64,000 nucleotides of DNA from Prillingera fragicola (taxonomy: Eukaryota; Basidiomycota; Tremellomycetes; Trichosporonales; Trichosporonaceae): the NCBI GenBank assembly GCA_002335605.1, contig BEDY01000002.1, positions 1 to 64,000 on the forward strand, read 5' to 3'. The notes beneath the pieces were generated by a model. The model made no database searches. It was given only the letters and a program-made list of their open reading frames with translations, and was not told where the DNA came from. This document shows, piece by piece, positions 1 through 10,676 of the stretch. Position numbers and translations under genes: made by a program. Numbering within the stretch: position 1 is the stretch's first letter; each line of letters starts with the position of its first letter.

Positions 1-89
1 ACCTGCGTTTCTTGTTTTGGCAATGGAGGACTGTCGCACGCTACTGTGGCAAAAATAAGCTGTGGCCAGTGGCCAGACTGAGCCGCTGA

Positions 90-800
90 TCCCGGGCGCG
101 CCCTACTACACATTTAGAGAAGAGCGTTTGGCGTGAGCGTTTGGCGTGAGCGTTTGGCGTCGTTGTGGTCAGTCTGCAGGCGCGCCCGTTGTTTGAACAA
201 CGTACTGTTTGTTCGTTCGGGACAAGCCTCCGCCCAGTGGAGCGGAAGATGTTGGAGACACCCAGACAATGATGTCGCACACGTCGGACAGTCGTAGTCT
301 GCCGACAATCAAACGCCCCCTATCGGCCACGCCCGTCAAGCCAGTATTACGGGACGCTGTTGCGGAAACTGGGGGACGATGTAACATACCTCTCGTAGTC
401 TGTCAACTGTGAATCCCAGCCAAAGGGCGCGCCCGTCAAGCCAGAACTGGAGTAGCTGTGGGAAGAACCGTAGAATGATGCCGTGACAACTCTGTTGGTC
501 GTCTTCTGTTGCAGTGAGCACAGGAAAAACCCCCCAGCGGGCGCGCCGGTCAAGCCAGGATGAGGGATGAGGGATGAGGGAAGGGGTTCTGGAAACTGGA
601 GGATGCTCCCTCAGAGTTCGGGTAGTGTCGCAGTAACTTGACAGCAAAACCCCCCCAAAAAGCGCGCCGGTCAAGCCAGGATATAGAGAAGGTGTCGAAA
701 CGCCCCGGAGGATCATGGTTCATGGTATTAACAGAAGAGAGAAGCGCGCGGTTGGGCTTGGCAAGAAACAATTGTCCCAACGGGCGCGCCCGACAGGTGA
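90..800. repeat. Degenerate GGCGCGCC-headed tandem repeat
   Basis: Copies of GCGCGCC start at 96, 180, 427, 541, 662 and 784, with a decayed copy near 327. From 331 on, each is followed by (C/G)GTCAAGCCAG (331, 431, 545, 666). Spacing is 84-147 bp and settles at about 121 bp, so this looks like an old minisatellite whose unit has drifted. Smaller nested repeats are a 13-bp unit GAGCGTTTGGCGT three times at 122-160 and GGATGAG-type triplets at 558-582. Open frames here run through the repeat and resemble no protein. Confidence 0.75.
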
Positions 801-837
801 GATAAGACAAGACGAGACATCGAGAGACGAGGAGAGA

Positions 838-1035
838 GGGGGGGTCGGGCGAGGTGCGGGACCCCGGGCGAGGTTGGAGGCCAGGCGAGGGGTGGACCCC
901 CGGGCGAGGGGATTGTGCCTGGCGGAGGATTTGGAAAAGGGTCCGGGAATTCGCTACGGTGGGCGGGCGAGGGGCGGAGGGGCCGGGCGAGGGGCCGGGC
1001 GAGGGTCGCCTGCCCCCGCGGGCGAGGGCCCGAGC
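838..1035. repeat. G-rich tract of GGGCGAGG units
   Basis: About eight irregular copies of (G)GGCGAGG, many preceded by CC or CCG, give a strongly G-rich + strand with runs of three or more G. The tract could fold into G-quadruplexes, but that is inference. It lies about 0.7 kb upstream of the first gene. Confidence 0.6.
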
Positions 1036-1727
1036 CCCCCAGACCCCCAGAGCTCGCGGTTTGAACTGGGGGACCTGTCATGGCCCAGTACCATGACCTA
1101 CAGGTTAGACGGGTTACAGAGCCTACTCTGCACTACGGATAGTACGTCTCCGGACTACTTCCGTACCTGTACGTAGCCGCCTGGTATCTTACCTGTCGGA
1201 CTTCCCATAGTTATATGTAGAGTCCTTATCTTCGTAGTCTCTGTCAATCTTATTATCCTGTCTTCTTCGTATACGTTGCATAACGACTACTCCGCTTCCC
1301 ATCCTGCCTTCTTCTCCTTGATCCCATCCTCTCCAGACAAGGCTCTCACATGAGTATTGATCAGACCTCTGTATGTAGCCCGAATAAGCTTTAAACCTTC
1401 CCCACGCTGCGTGCAAAGTTCAGACGCACGCACTCCCTCCTACAGATCCTACAGATACTGCGCTCTGTTTACGCATAGGGTCAGGCCTGGCTCAGGCATC
1501 CAGCCGCGGAAACCAACCTTCTCGACGTCATTGTTCTCGGCCAGTCGGCACAACGTTACATCCCACTCGCAAAGTGCAAAGTCACCGCTACCTCAGCCGA
1601 CACCATCGCCTGTACTTCCAACCACATTCCTCGCCATGAATCCCCAACCTTGTAAGGCATTTCTGCGACCTGTACTTTTGTCGACGCGTTGTCCACTCTC
1701 CCAACTTGAGCGACTCGCAGTTCATCG
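1036..1727. other. Gene-free stretch upstream of the permease
   Basis: No open frame here resembles a protein. The segment becomes AT-richer from about 1190 and pyrimidine-rich near 1550-1720, as expected for a promoter and 5' leader of the permease starting at 1728. A single CCGCGG palindrome lies at 1504-1509. Confidence 0.4.
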
Positions 1728-3558
1728 ATGCTGCAAAACATTTTCGGCCAACTCCGGCCCAACGCCAGACCCCAGCAATCCTCCAACTCTATCGAACCAT
1801 CACTGACCGAAAAGGACGTTGCCGTGCACCAGGACCAGTACGTCGAGTTCATCTCTGCCGATGGCCTGCAGTTTGTCGCTGAAAAGGGCGGCAACGACGC
1901 GCCCCCGACTTATCAAGACGTGAGCGGCGCGCCAGTCGAGACAACCTCTCCACTGGGCTACGATGTGGGGTCGTGGACAGCGTTGTTCCTCAACGTCAGC
2001 ATGATTGTGGGCGTGGGCATCTTTTCCACACGTAAGCCATCTTCGTACAGACCAGCAATAACCAGCCAGCATCCACCATCCTGCGCGGTACAGGCTCGGT
2101 CGGGCTCAGCCTGATCTTTTGGGTGATTGGCCTAATCCTCAGTCTGGCGGGCATGGCCGTCTACCTCGAGCTCGCAGCCTACTTTCCCTCGCGCTCCGGG
2201 GCAGAGGTCGTGTACCTGGAGCAGGCCTTTCCAAAGCCCAAACACTTTGCACCTGTGGCGTTTGCCGTGCAGACGGTCGTCTTGGCATTTGCCAGTCAGA
2301 ACGCTATTGTTCTTGCCCAGTACTTGTTCAAGTTTGGCGACCGCAAGTTTTCTGCCTGGGAGCAAAAGGGCCTAGCATTGGGTATGCTTACCCTGACGTG
2401 TGTCAGTGAGTTGCCGCATACCGAACGACGTTGACGCCAGTTCTTGCGCTGAGCACGCGCGTCTCACTGAGGATCGTCAACGTTCTCGGAATGGTCAAGC
2501 TCGCGACGCTCGTGTTCATTGCCATCACCGGCTTTGTCATTCTCGGCGGTGGGACCTCAAAGGTCGCCGACCCGCACGTAAACTTTAAGAACGCCTTTGA
2601 GGGAACGAGCAATGACCCATACAACATTGCCAATGCTCTCGTCAGCATCATCTTTTCCTATGGGGGGTACAACAACGTATGCAATGTCGTCAACGAAGTC
2701 CAGAACCCAATCCGCACCATCAAGCGGACGGGTAACGCTGGCTTGATCATTGTCGGCGTGCTCTACCTCCTCGTCAACATTGCCTACTATGCCGCCCTGC
2801 CAAAGGCAGACATCTTATCCTCGAGCCAGACGGTAGCGACAATGTTTTTCCAGAAAGTCTTTGGCGCTCGCGCAGCAAAGGGTCTAACGATTCTCCCAGT
2901 CCTCTCAGCTTTCAGCAACATGCTCGCGGCAGTGCTAGGCCACTCGCGCGTCATTCGCGAAGTCGGCCGACAGGGAGTCCTCCCCTTCCCCAACTTTTGG
3001 GTCTCGACCCAGCCTTTTGGAACGCCGATTGGACCCGTGTTCGCCATCTGGTTTGTCAGTGTCATCATGATTGTGGCTCCGCCCGCTGGCGACGCGTTCA
3101 ACTTTATTGTGTCGCTTCAAAACTACCCCGACTCGTTCTTTGCAGCGCTCATGACTTGGGGTCTCTTTGTGATCAGGCGCAAGCACCAGCGCCTTGGCAT
3201 CCCTCGCCCACAGTTCCGCGCATGGACGGCCGTCGCAATCCTCTTCTTCGCCTCCAAGGTCTATTTGCTTGTCATGCCTTGGGTCCCACCCAAAGGAGGA
3301 GTGAACAACTCGTCGTTTAGGTTTTTCTACGCCGCAGCAAGCCTCACCGGTCTGGGCGCTATCGGGGTCGGTCTTCTATATTGCTACATCTGGTCAGTAG
3401 CCCTGCCCAAGTGGAAGGGATATCAACTGCGGCAGGCTGTCGAGGAGGATCAGGATGGGGCGGTTGCGCATATCATTGTCAAGGTGCCGGATGGAGAGTT
3501 GGACGAGTGGGACGCCAAGCACGATCCTACCGGCCGCGTTGTCGGGCAGGTGTTTTAG
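1728..3558 (+). CDS. MUP1-like high-affinity methionine permease (LAT/APC family)
   Basis: Exons 1728-2031, 2070-2405 and 2441-3558 join into 585 residues. The introns are only 38 and 35 nt, and both are needed to keep the permease frame open. The protein has a hydrophilic N-terminus of about 90 residues, then about 12 membrane segments. The first contains GVGIFST followed by PSSILRGTGSVG, the helix-1 signature of the MUP1 branch of the amino acid-polyamine-choline superfamily, and SRSGAEVVYLEQ follows. These blocks match fungal methionine/cysteine permeases of the plasma membrane; substrate is inferred from the family. The start is the first ATG in the frame that also gives the expected cytosolic tail. 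It lies tail to tail with the P450 gene. Confidence 0.88.
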
Positions 3559-4204
3559 GACGAGTGTGGATGGGCTGGTTGTAAGTACTGTTGTTTCTGG
3601 CGCGCATGAAATTACGACTTTGCAACGACTCTGCGTCTTCTGACCAGTGACTAAGGAGGCGACGCACAGGCCGGTCTGTGCGCTGTCTTCAGCAGCATCC
3701 ATAGACAACTACAGAAGGCTAACGAGCGGACTCAGCTCAATAATGCGAGCATGGGCGCGGCCCCCCATCCACATGTCGCTCGAGTAGCAAGTGTCCATCG
3801 CCAAAGAACTGGACCCCGCGCTTTGGGCACATCACTGACCTCCCTTTCGACACGGCAAGCCGCTGAGGGGCATGCTTTGCGGAGCCTCCAACTGGCCGAA
3901 ACATTGCTCTGACAGCACCAAACAGATCAGCTCAGTATCGAAGGTACGCGGTCGTGCCATCCGCGCTGGCGTGAGAATGGACGAGCCACAGCTATGCAGA
4001 CTGGAATCATTGTCATCAGAGAGTGAGTGGAGCTGGGACGTTGGGTAAAGGTGGTCCAGAATTAAAAAGCAATCTTGTCAGCAGTTCGTCTGCCGACCGT
4101 GCCAGTTTCCACCACACATTTCATTGGCATCCACTTCTTGATTTTCAGCTTGGACTCTTGACGCTCTCTCTGAACTTCGCATTTTTCGGCTCACAGTCGA
4201 CCAC
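3559..4204. other. Convergent intergenic region
   Basis: This region lies between the stop codons of the permease (+) and the P450 (-) and should hold both 3' ends. I see no gene, repeat or RNA structure in it. Confidence 0.4.
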
Positions 4205-5937
4205 CTATTCAAGCGGCCCCGCTGCCTCGGTGCCGCGCCTCCTCATCTGCACATTCACCCCTGTACGAGGGAACATGAACTCGAGCAGCCAGCGGTTGGG
4301 CGGACGCTTGCCCTTGTATTCCTCAGGGAAGCGAAACTCGTAGTTGCTGAACAGATACGAGATCATCATCTTGAGCTGGAAGTTGACCAGGAAGCGGCCG
4401 GGGCAACTGTTCCGCCCCCTACCAAAGATGAGGAGGTCGGAGGTAGAAAGGAAGGCGTGACGGTTCCATGAGCCGCCTGCGTCACTGGCCGTCTCGTCGC
4501 CTTGCAGGCTGTTGGTTGTCGTCCTTTCACGCAACTTGACAAAGCGGAACGGATCAAACTCATCCGGGTTCTCAAAGAGGTCAGGGTCGGTGTGCATGGG
4601 CTGGGACACAAAGCTTAGCATGGCACCTTTTGGGAGCGGGACACCGTCGGGACTGGTGACCCCGTCAGCCATGACCTTGCGAACAACAGCTCGAGTGGGA
4701 ATCGTGTTGAGACGCAGTGTCTCGCGCATGACACTGTCGGCGTGGACCATATCGGCAACGTTCTCCTTGGTCCAGAGAGCTGCAGGGTCGGGATACTGGG
4801 CGAGGAAGGACTCGGCTTCCTCGCGGAGCATGGCAATGGTGTTGTGCTTGGAGTCTGACTCGAGAACGTTGGCGAGAATGTTTGTCATGGCGTAACTGGC
4901 TTGATAAATAAACCCCAAGTTGGCCATGAGCATGCGCCTTGTCATTTGTGAAGTCTCCAGCTCCTCGGGGCGGTTTTGGTGAGCGTAACGCAGCATACGC
5001 TGAAGGAGGTCCTTGGGCTCGGAGGCCTTTTCGGAAGAGGAAGCGTCCGCCATGAGAGCCATACGACGTTTGAACTCGGCTTCATAGGTGCCTTCCAGTT
5101 TGGAAAGCTTGCTGCGGGTGGCGAGGCACGCCAGAGACCCAAAGATTGAGCGCACGCACTCGGGCATGAACCCTGTGGCACCGGCGTTCAGGACAACGCC
5201 GTCGATTGTGTTCATGATGGTGCGCAGGTATGTCTGGTCGCGGCCTGTTCTTGTCAGCGTCGGACACACGGCAGATCTACCCACAGAGAGGGAGTCCGAC
5301 AGCAAACCGACTGCCCACTTGGTTGACAATCATACGCATAGTGTCAAGCAGATCAACCGTCTGCCACTCGGTGTTGTGACCAAGGTTACCATCAATTGCG
5401 AGCGTGAGCTCCTCGTAAGAAGGCATGATGTAGTCATCCAGCTCCTGGGTAAGCACATGGCGAGCGAGTAGGTGGGGCCAAGTGTCAATCATGTACTTCT
5501 CGTCTCCAAGACTGTGGCCGAGCTGGAAGCACTCATTGAAGGCTTCCCACATTCCAAGGATGCGGGGAGGCTGGGAGGTGGCCCATTTCAGAGCGCTGTG
5601 TGGCAGGAAAATCTCCTTGCGAGTGCCGAGAGTGGGGACGAGGACAGCTTTGCCTTTCTTTGAGAACTTGTGGATAGTCAGCATAGTGGTCGGGGATAAT
5701 GTGTTCTGTGGCACTCGCCTTGTCCCAGACGTCTCGATATAGCTGGGGGCAGCCAAAGTAAAATGCAAGGCGGGTTTGGAGACTGAAGTGGCGGGCACCT
5801 TCCTTTTCGCGGACAAGGTCAAGGTCCTTTGGCCATAGTGTCGCGAGGTATGCCCGATACAGGACTGCTGCCACAATAGCGAAGCCTGCCCAAGCCGGCC
5901 AAAAGTAGCCTTGCGGCACAGGGAGATCGACAAGCAT
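4205..5937 (-). CDS. Cytochrome P450 monooxygenase, ER-anchored
   Basis: Read on the minus strand, exons 5937-5719, 5666-5285 and 5244-4205 give 546 residues, a normal fungal P450 length. An N-terminal membrane anchor (about residues 8-30) is followed by YRDVWDKFSKKGKAVLVPT. ETLR supplies the K-helix ExxR motif, and FGRGRNSCPGR is the heme loop with the cysteine thiolate ligand. The I-helix region reads GFIYQASYAMT and lacks the usual acidic-Thr pair, a variation seen in some fungal P450 families. Intron 1 (52 nt) needs a GC donor (AAG/GCGAGT) to keep the conserved frame; intron 2 (40 nt) restores GLPLCRDQTY exactly. It is divergent from ERG24 across a 962-bp promoter. Substrate unknown. Confidence 0.88.
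5667..5718 (-). other. GC-AG intron in the P450 gene
   Basis: The donor is AAG/GCGAGT and the acceptor is CCACAAG, with GCTGAC 10-15 nt upstream as branch site. Only this splice joins RDVWDK to FSKKGKAV in frame. No GT donor nearby gives the conserved reading. Confidence 0.75.
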
Positions 5938-6899
5938 TTTGGATGTAAAGAAAGTGATGTCCCGAAGGAATTCTTGAGTATCTTATATAGGCATTTTCTT
6001 CATTCACCCTTCCATTCTGGCTTTCGCTAAGGTCCACTGGAGATGACGGTGGATGAACTAACTTTCCCACAACGGGACTCAAGAACCAGAGGACAAACCT
6101 AAACTGCAATGGCACAAGCCCTCCCAGCGACACTGCTTTGCTTCGGACGCCAGCCTGCACGATGTCGACATTCTCACACACTCGGAGACAGTGAAGTCGG
6201 GGAGTTTCCTAAATCCCCACTAGCCAACGGATGCTGCATCATCACGCAAGGTGGCATAATGAACTATCACGCTGTCGATTTTGGGGACTTCGTTATACCC
6301 TGCCACCTGTGCAATACGGCTCAACTACTGTTCCTTGACCACCACATCCTTCTGCACAGCCATCCAGCGTGGCTCAACAGCGAGAGAGCGATTCATTCCG
6401 CCCTTACATTTGAGGGGGTGTACCATCTTTCACCCGAAACCTTCTTCTTTCTGTCTCTAGCCTGATCATTGGTCCCTGGCCAGCTGAGTTGGAGGGCGGG
6501 ATACAAGGGACTGCAATGTAGAAGGATTGCCATGCAACTGATAAGGGGCTTTGGGGAAAAGCAGTCGCCGAGCCAACGGGTTCCTGAGAGGCACCTGCCT
6601 AATATACCTACCAGCCGACAATAGGAACGAGCTGTTCACATCCTCCCACATGCTAGTGCAGCGTTTGTACCAGATTAACAAGGTTTAGAGTTGACCAAGG
6701 ATCCAAGACTCTGTTACGAGGTGCTGCTGCTCTATTGTCAACCTGCTGAAAGCGGAACTCATCGTAACGTGCGGTCTTGTTCATGGCGTGCCTGATTTTG
6801 AAACGACGATCGTACCATCGCGTCAGCGTCAACCTGACACGTCTTTCAACAGGCGTCTTTTGACTTTGCATAGTCCACATTACACCAATCGAAAAGGCC
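5938..6899. promoter_or_regulatory. Divergent promoter between P450 and ERG24
   Basis: This 962-bp region separates two divergent genes and so should drive both. A TATA-like element TCTTATATAG (5981-5990) reads as CTATATAAGA on the minus strand, 44-54 bp before the P450 start. I found no clear sterol-response element, and the short open frames inside have no protein-like features. Confidence 0.45.
5981..5990 (-). promoter_or_regulatory. TATA-like element, P450
   Basis: Minus-strand CTATATAAGA, about 44-54 bp before the P450 ATG. Confidence 0.5.
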
Positions 6900-8423
6900 A
6901 TGGCAGCTTCAAAGCCAAAGCCAAGCTACGAGTTTGGTGGTCCGTAAGTTCAGGTCATTGTCCTCGGCTGACTGGAAAACAGACTCGGCGCGACTGGCAT
7001 TGTCTTCGGTCTCCCAGCGCTTCTAAACGTCCTCTACTTTGCCTGCAATGACGTCTCTGGGTGTCCGGCTCCGGCCTTGCTCAACCCAACGGCACTCACC
7101 TGGGACAACCTGAAAACCCAAATTCCTTGGCCACAAGGTGGGTTCCGCGGCTTTCTCAGCTGGGAGGTTACGGGCTGGCTGGCAGCATACTACATGCTCA
7201 GTCTCGTCCTGTATCGCATCCTTCCCGCACACGAGACGCTCGGCACCAAGCTGCGCGAGTCTGGCAAGCCGCTCATGTACCGGTTTAATGGTAAGGTCTT
7301 TCATTTGGACCGATCTAACTGTGCAGCGTTCCATGCAACCGTCGTCGAGCTAGGTGCTTGCGCGATTGGCACCTGGATCTACGGTGCCGAGTACCCCGTC
7401 TGGACCTTTATCAGCGACCACTACCTGCAGCTCTTGACTGGCAACATTCTCCTAGCGTACGGCATCGCCATATGGGCGTACCTCCGGAGCTTCACGGTCA
7501 GGACCCGTAACGCAGACCTCCGCGAGCTGGCCAAGGGCGGCCACACCGGCAACGTCATCTACGACTTTTACATCGGACGCGAGCTGAACCCCCGCGTGAC
7601 GCTGCCGCTCATTGGCGAGATCGACGTCAAGGCCTGGCTGGAGATGCGCCCCGGTCTCACCGGCTGGATCCTTCTCGACTGTGCTTTCATTGCCAAGCAG
7701 TACCGCCTGCATGGATATGTCAGCGATAGTATCATTATCGTCGCGCTGGTTCAGGGTTACTATGTCCTCGAGGGCCAGTTTTTCGAGTCTGGCATCCTCG
7801 GCATGATGGACATTGTCACGGACGGGCTTGGGTTCATGCTCAGTTTTGGGGACATTGTCTGGGTCCCCTTCATCTACTCGACGCAGTGCCGCTACCTCAG
7901 CGTCTACCCCGTGCACCTGGGTTGGACAAAGATTGTGGCCATTGCCGCCGTCTTCAGCATTGGTCTGTTCATTTTCCGGTCGACCAACAGCCAGAAGAAT
8001 CGCTTCCGCACAAACCCCGACCACCCCTCGGTCAAGGGTCTGTCCTTTATCCAGACCAAGCGCGGCACGCGTCTCCTCACCGGCGGTTGGTGGGGACGTG
8101 CCAGGCATATCAACTACTTTGGTGACTGGATCCAGTCCCTTCCGTTTTGTCTACCTACGGGATTGGCCGGCTACCAAATTCTGCCTGCTGGCAGCGCGAG
8201 TGTCGGCGCCGGTGTCGTGCGCACAATGATCGACGGCAGGCAGGTCTCGCAGGACGGCGCGCCATGGGGCATGCTCGTGACTTACTTGTACTCGGCGTAC
8301 TTTGGCTTCCTCCTCGTGCATCGAGAACGCCGCGATGACAAGGCGTGCCAGGAGAAGTACGGAGACGACTGGACGGAGTATAAGCGTCAAGTCCGGTGGA
8401 GAATAATTCCTGGCATTTACTAG
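6900..8423 (+). CDS. ERG24: Delta(14)-sterol reductase (C-14 sterol reductase)
   Basis: Exons 6900-6943, 6983-7290 and 7327-8423 give 482 residues. The tiny first exon is supported because splicing creates YEFGGPLGATGIVFGLP, the typical N-terminus of fungal Erg24; the 36-nt second intron has no stop and could be mistaken for coding DNA. The ERG4/ERG24 family signatures are LLTGGWWGRARHINYFGDW near residue 370 and a C-terminal block with DDKACQEKYGDDW ending RWRIIPGIY. The enzyme reduces the C14=C15 bond after lanosterol C-14 demethylation, using NADPH, in the ER membrane during ergosterol synthesis. Many membrane segments are present and the length is normal. Erg4 is less likely because of the helix-1 motif. 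Confidence 0.92.
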
Positions 8424-8501
8424 GTGCACGAATACATGCTACATATTGGCGAACCGCTGCTGTATGGGAGACGGAGACTGTGGCTATACTCTTATTCTTA
8501 C

Positions 8502-10285
8502 TCATCCGTTCTTCGCTGGATGGAACGAAGTCGTCGATGACACCACCGTAAGGGCAGTCGATTCGCTAGCGCTGAGGCGTGTCGAGGCCCATGTCGGATT
8601 ATATCGCGGAGGGACCCGAGCAAGTTCAAAGGCCTCGGCATCAGGCTCGAGACCTCCTGCGTCTTCCTCCTCCACAACTTCATCTGGGCTGCGCAGGCGT
8701 CGAGAACTGTGAGGGTGCTTTCCACCTCGTCGGCCACCATTAATGAACGGTGTCGCATTGGGATCCGTGCTGTCGACTAGGAATTCGCCATCGTAACTGT
8801 CCTGTAAGTGATGGACTCCTGATGACTCACTCATGGGTTAAGCGCGCACGTGTCTTGCGGCCCTTGGAAGTGCAGAATATCCACCACAGCAGACCAAAGA
8901 TGATAGCACCGGCTATTGCACCGACCTTTCTCATTAGAATCGGAGTGCAACACGCGGCCCTAGGAACTCACGACACCGCCAATTATGGCCGTCTTGCTGT
9001 CGCTTTTTGCGTTGGGTCCCTCCGCCCCGAACTTAGGCCATTTGACCTTGGGCCCCCTGCGGGTAAGTCCCATGCACTGTAGCAGCCTGTTCAACTTACC
9101 ACAGACTCGAATAGTACTTGATCGACCCGAGTGTAACAGCCCCATGCCTGGCATCCAGCTTGAGGGTGTACTCCATTGTGGGATCCAACGGGCCCCATGC
9201 CAAAAGAGACATTGCAAAGACGTCGTCCATACTGAGGGCATTCCCCGATCGTGCCTCGCTGCTCTGTTGAATAGGGCCGAAGCTGTTAGCTTTGATCGCC
9301 TGCAGGCGTCCACGCTGGTCCGGCTTGAGCAACACATCGTACTGTCCCTCGGCGTGGTCGGCACCTTCCTGAGACGTGGCGTATGTGGTTCCCATTATTT
9401 CGTAAAATGAGGTGTTGAGGGGTATGGGGATTGTGACCTGCGCGTCCTTGTCGGCGATGATCACGCTCTGGTTTGCTAGATTGTCAGCGTGCGTTCTGAA
9501 CTTTACGAACTTACAGCTGTCGAAAGCTGGCCCGCCATATCCCCATTCACCCGTCCAGTCCCATCGCGGTTGCCGAGCGAAGGACCCATTTTGGTAGACG
9601 AATTCCTCGAAGGTTAACGCCTCCTCGAATGACGGACTGCAAGGTCAGCTATGCTGCGGGGCATCTACCATCCCACTCACGCCTCTGTCACCATGCCGGT
9701 TGTAACAGTCACGCCATTCACAGACCAGGCGGCGCCGCTGATTGGTGTCTCGAGCAACACCGACTGAAATGCCCATGGGCTATCACCCGTGTCGTAAAGA
9801 ACGTCGTCACGAGGTTCAGGGACGGGACTGAACTTTTGGTAGTTGTAATTATAAACATTGACGGGGGTTAGGACCTCTGCAGCCATCATCGACTGCGGTG
9901 TGCTTGCTTCCGCACCCCACGTAAAGCCAGAGTAGTTTCCGTGAACCATTGCGCGCGTACCGAAGTAGTAGAATCCTACACTCGAGCCTGTTGTCGATGA
10001 CACTAATGTCTCTCCACCAACGGTGGCGTTTGCGCTGGGTTGAGCAGGCGCTGTCAACCCAACAGTGTGGACGCAGCTGCCCAAACCTATTTTCATCCCC
10101 CCGTCCAACCGCAGGTTCTCAAAGGCTGGGCTCCAGGCCGTGCGGCTGATGCTTCCGTTGACATCGGTATTGAAGTTCCATGACAGCATGGACGACGATC
10201 CCGGGATGGTATAGTTGAAAAAGACTGTGGGTGCGAGTTCGTTGAGCTTGCCATCCACGCCAAGCACCGCGGCCTTGGAGGGCAT
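8502..10285 (-). CDS. Predicted single-pass membrane protein with PPxY tail
   Basis: Six exons on the minus strand (10285-9681, 9636-9515, 9475-9100, 9056-8972, 8925-8831, 8796-8502) give 525 residues. The first about 400 residues contain many potential N-glycosylation sites (for example NYT, NGS, NAT, NYS) and look extracellular. One membrane helix follows (GAIAGAIIFGLLWWIF), then a basic stop-transfer KGRKTRAR and an acidic tail of about 100 residues with PPRY, a PPxY motif able to bind WW domains of Rsp5-type ligases. This layout is common among unnamed basidiomycete surface proteins. The ATG chosen leaves no clear signal peptide, so a short upstream exon supplying one (around 10300-10360) is possible. 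Function unknown. Confidence 0.72.
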
Positions 10286-10676
10286 GACGAGCACCAGGTA
10301 TCAGAGTATGCTATGTACCTACAGGAGAAAGTGTGCAAGAGAGAGCCAACAAACATCACACTGCATCTGTACTAGATATAGCTTGCACTACCCGTTCCAA
10401 ACATGGTTGCGGAGACTTTGGAGTGTGGAGACTTTGCTTTGGAGAACTTTGTGCTTCCCGCTGGCCGGCCGTGACAAGCCCCTATAATTCAGACGCGTAG
10501 AGCCTGGCCAGGCACCGTCTTTGCCATGCTGCTGATGTTATGCCTCAGGAAAACCTACCCGCCGTCGTACTGTAGGACAATGAAACAGAGTCGTTGGGGA
10601 CTTTACGGACAGGTAAGTTGATGCCAGCTTACGCCGCTCGCCACCACATTGCATTCCATATACTGGGCACGTCCGT
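10286..10676. promoter_or_regulatory. Gap between multicopper oxidase and membrane-protein gene
   Basis: This 391-bp gap carries the 3' end of the oxidase and the promoter of the membrane-protein gene, both on the minus strand. It may contain a short signal-peptide exon for the latter (an ATG with a hydrophobic run at about 10359-10320). No other structure is visible. Confidence 0.35.

Noticed and set aside
336..716. 126-codon minus-strand open frame in the first kilobase
   Set aside because: It runs through the GGCGCGCC repeat units and its sequence follows the repeat, not a protein family.
6109..6465. 118-codon + frame in the P450/ERG24 promoter
   Set aside because: No family, biased composition (His, Cys, Leu), no splice or start context; chance frame in promoter DNA.
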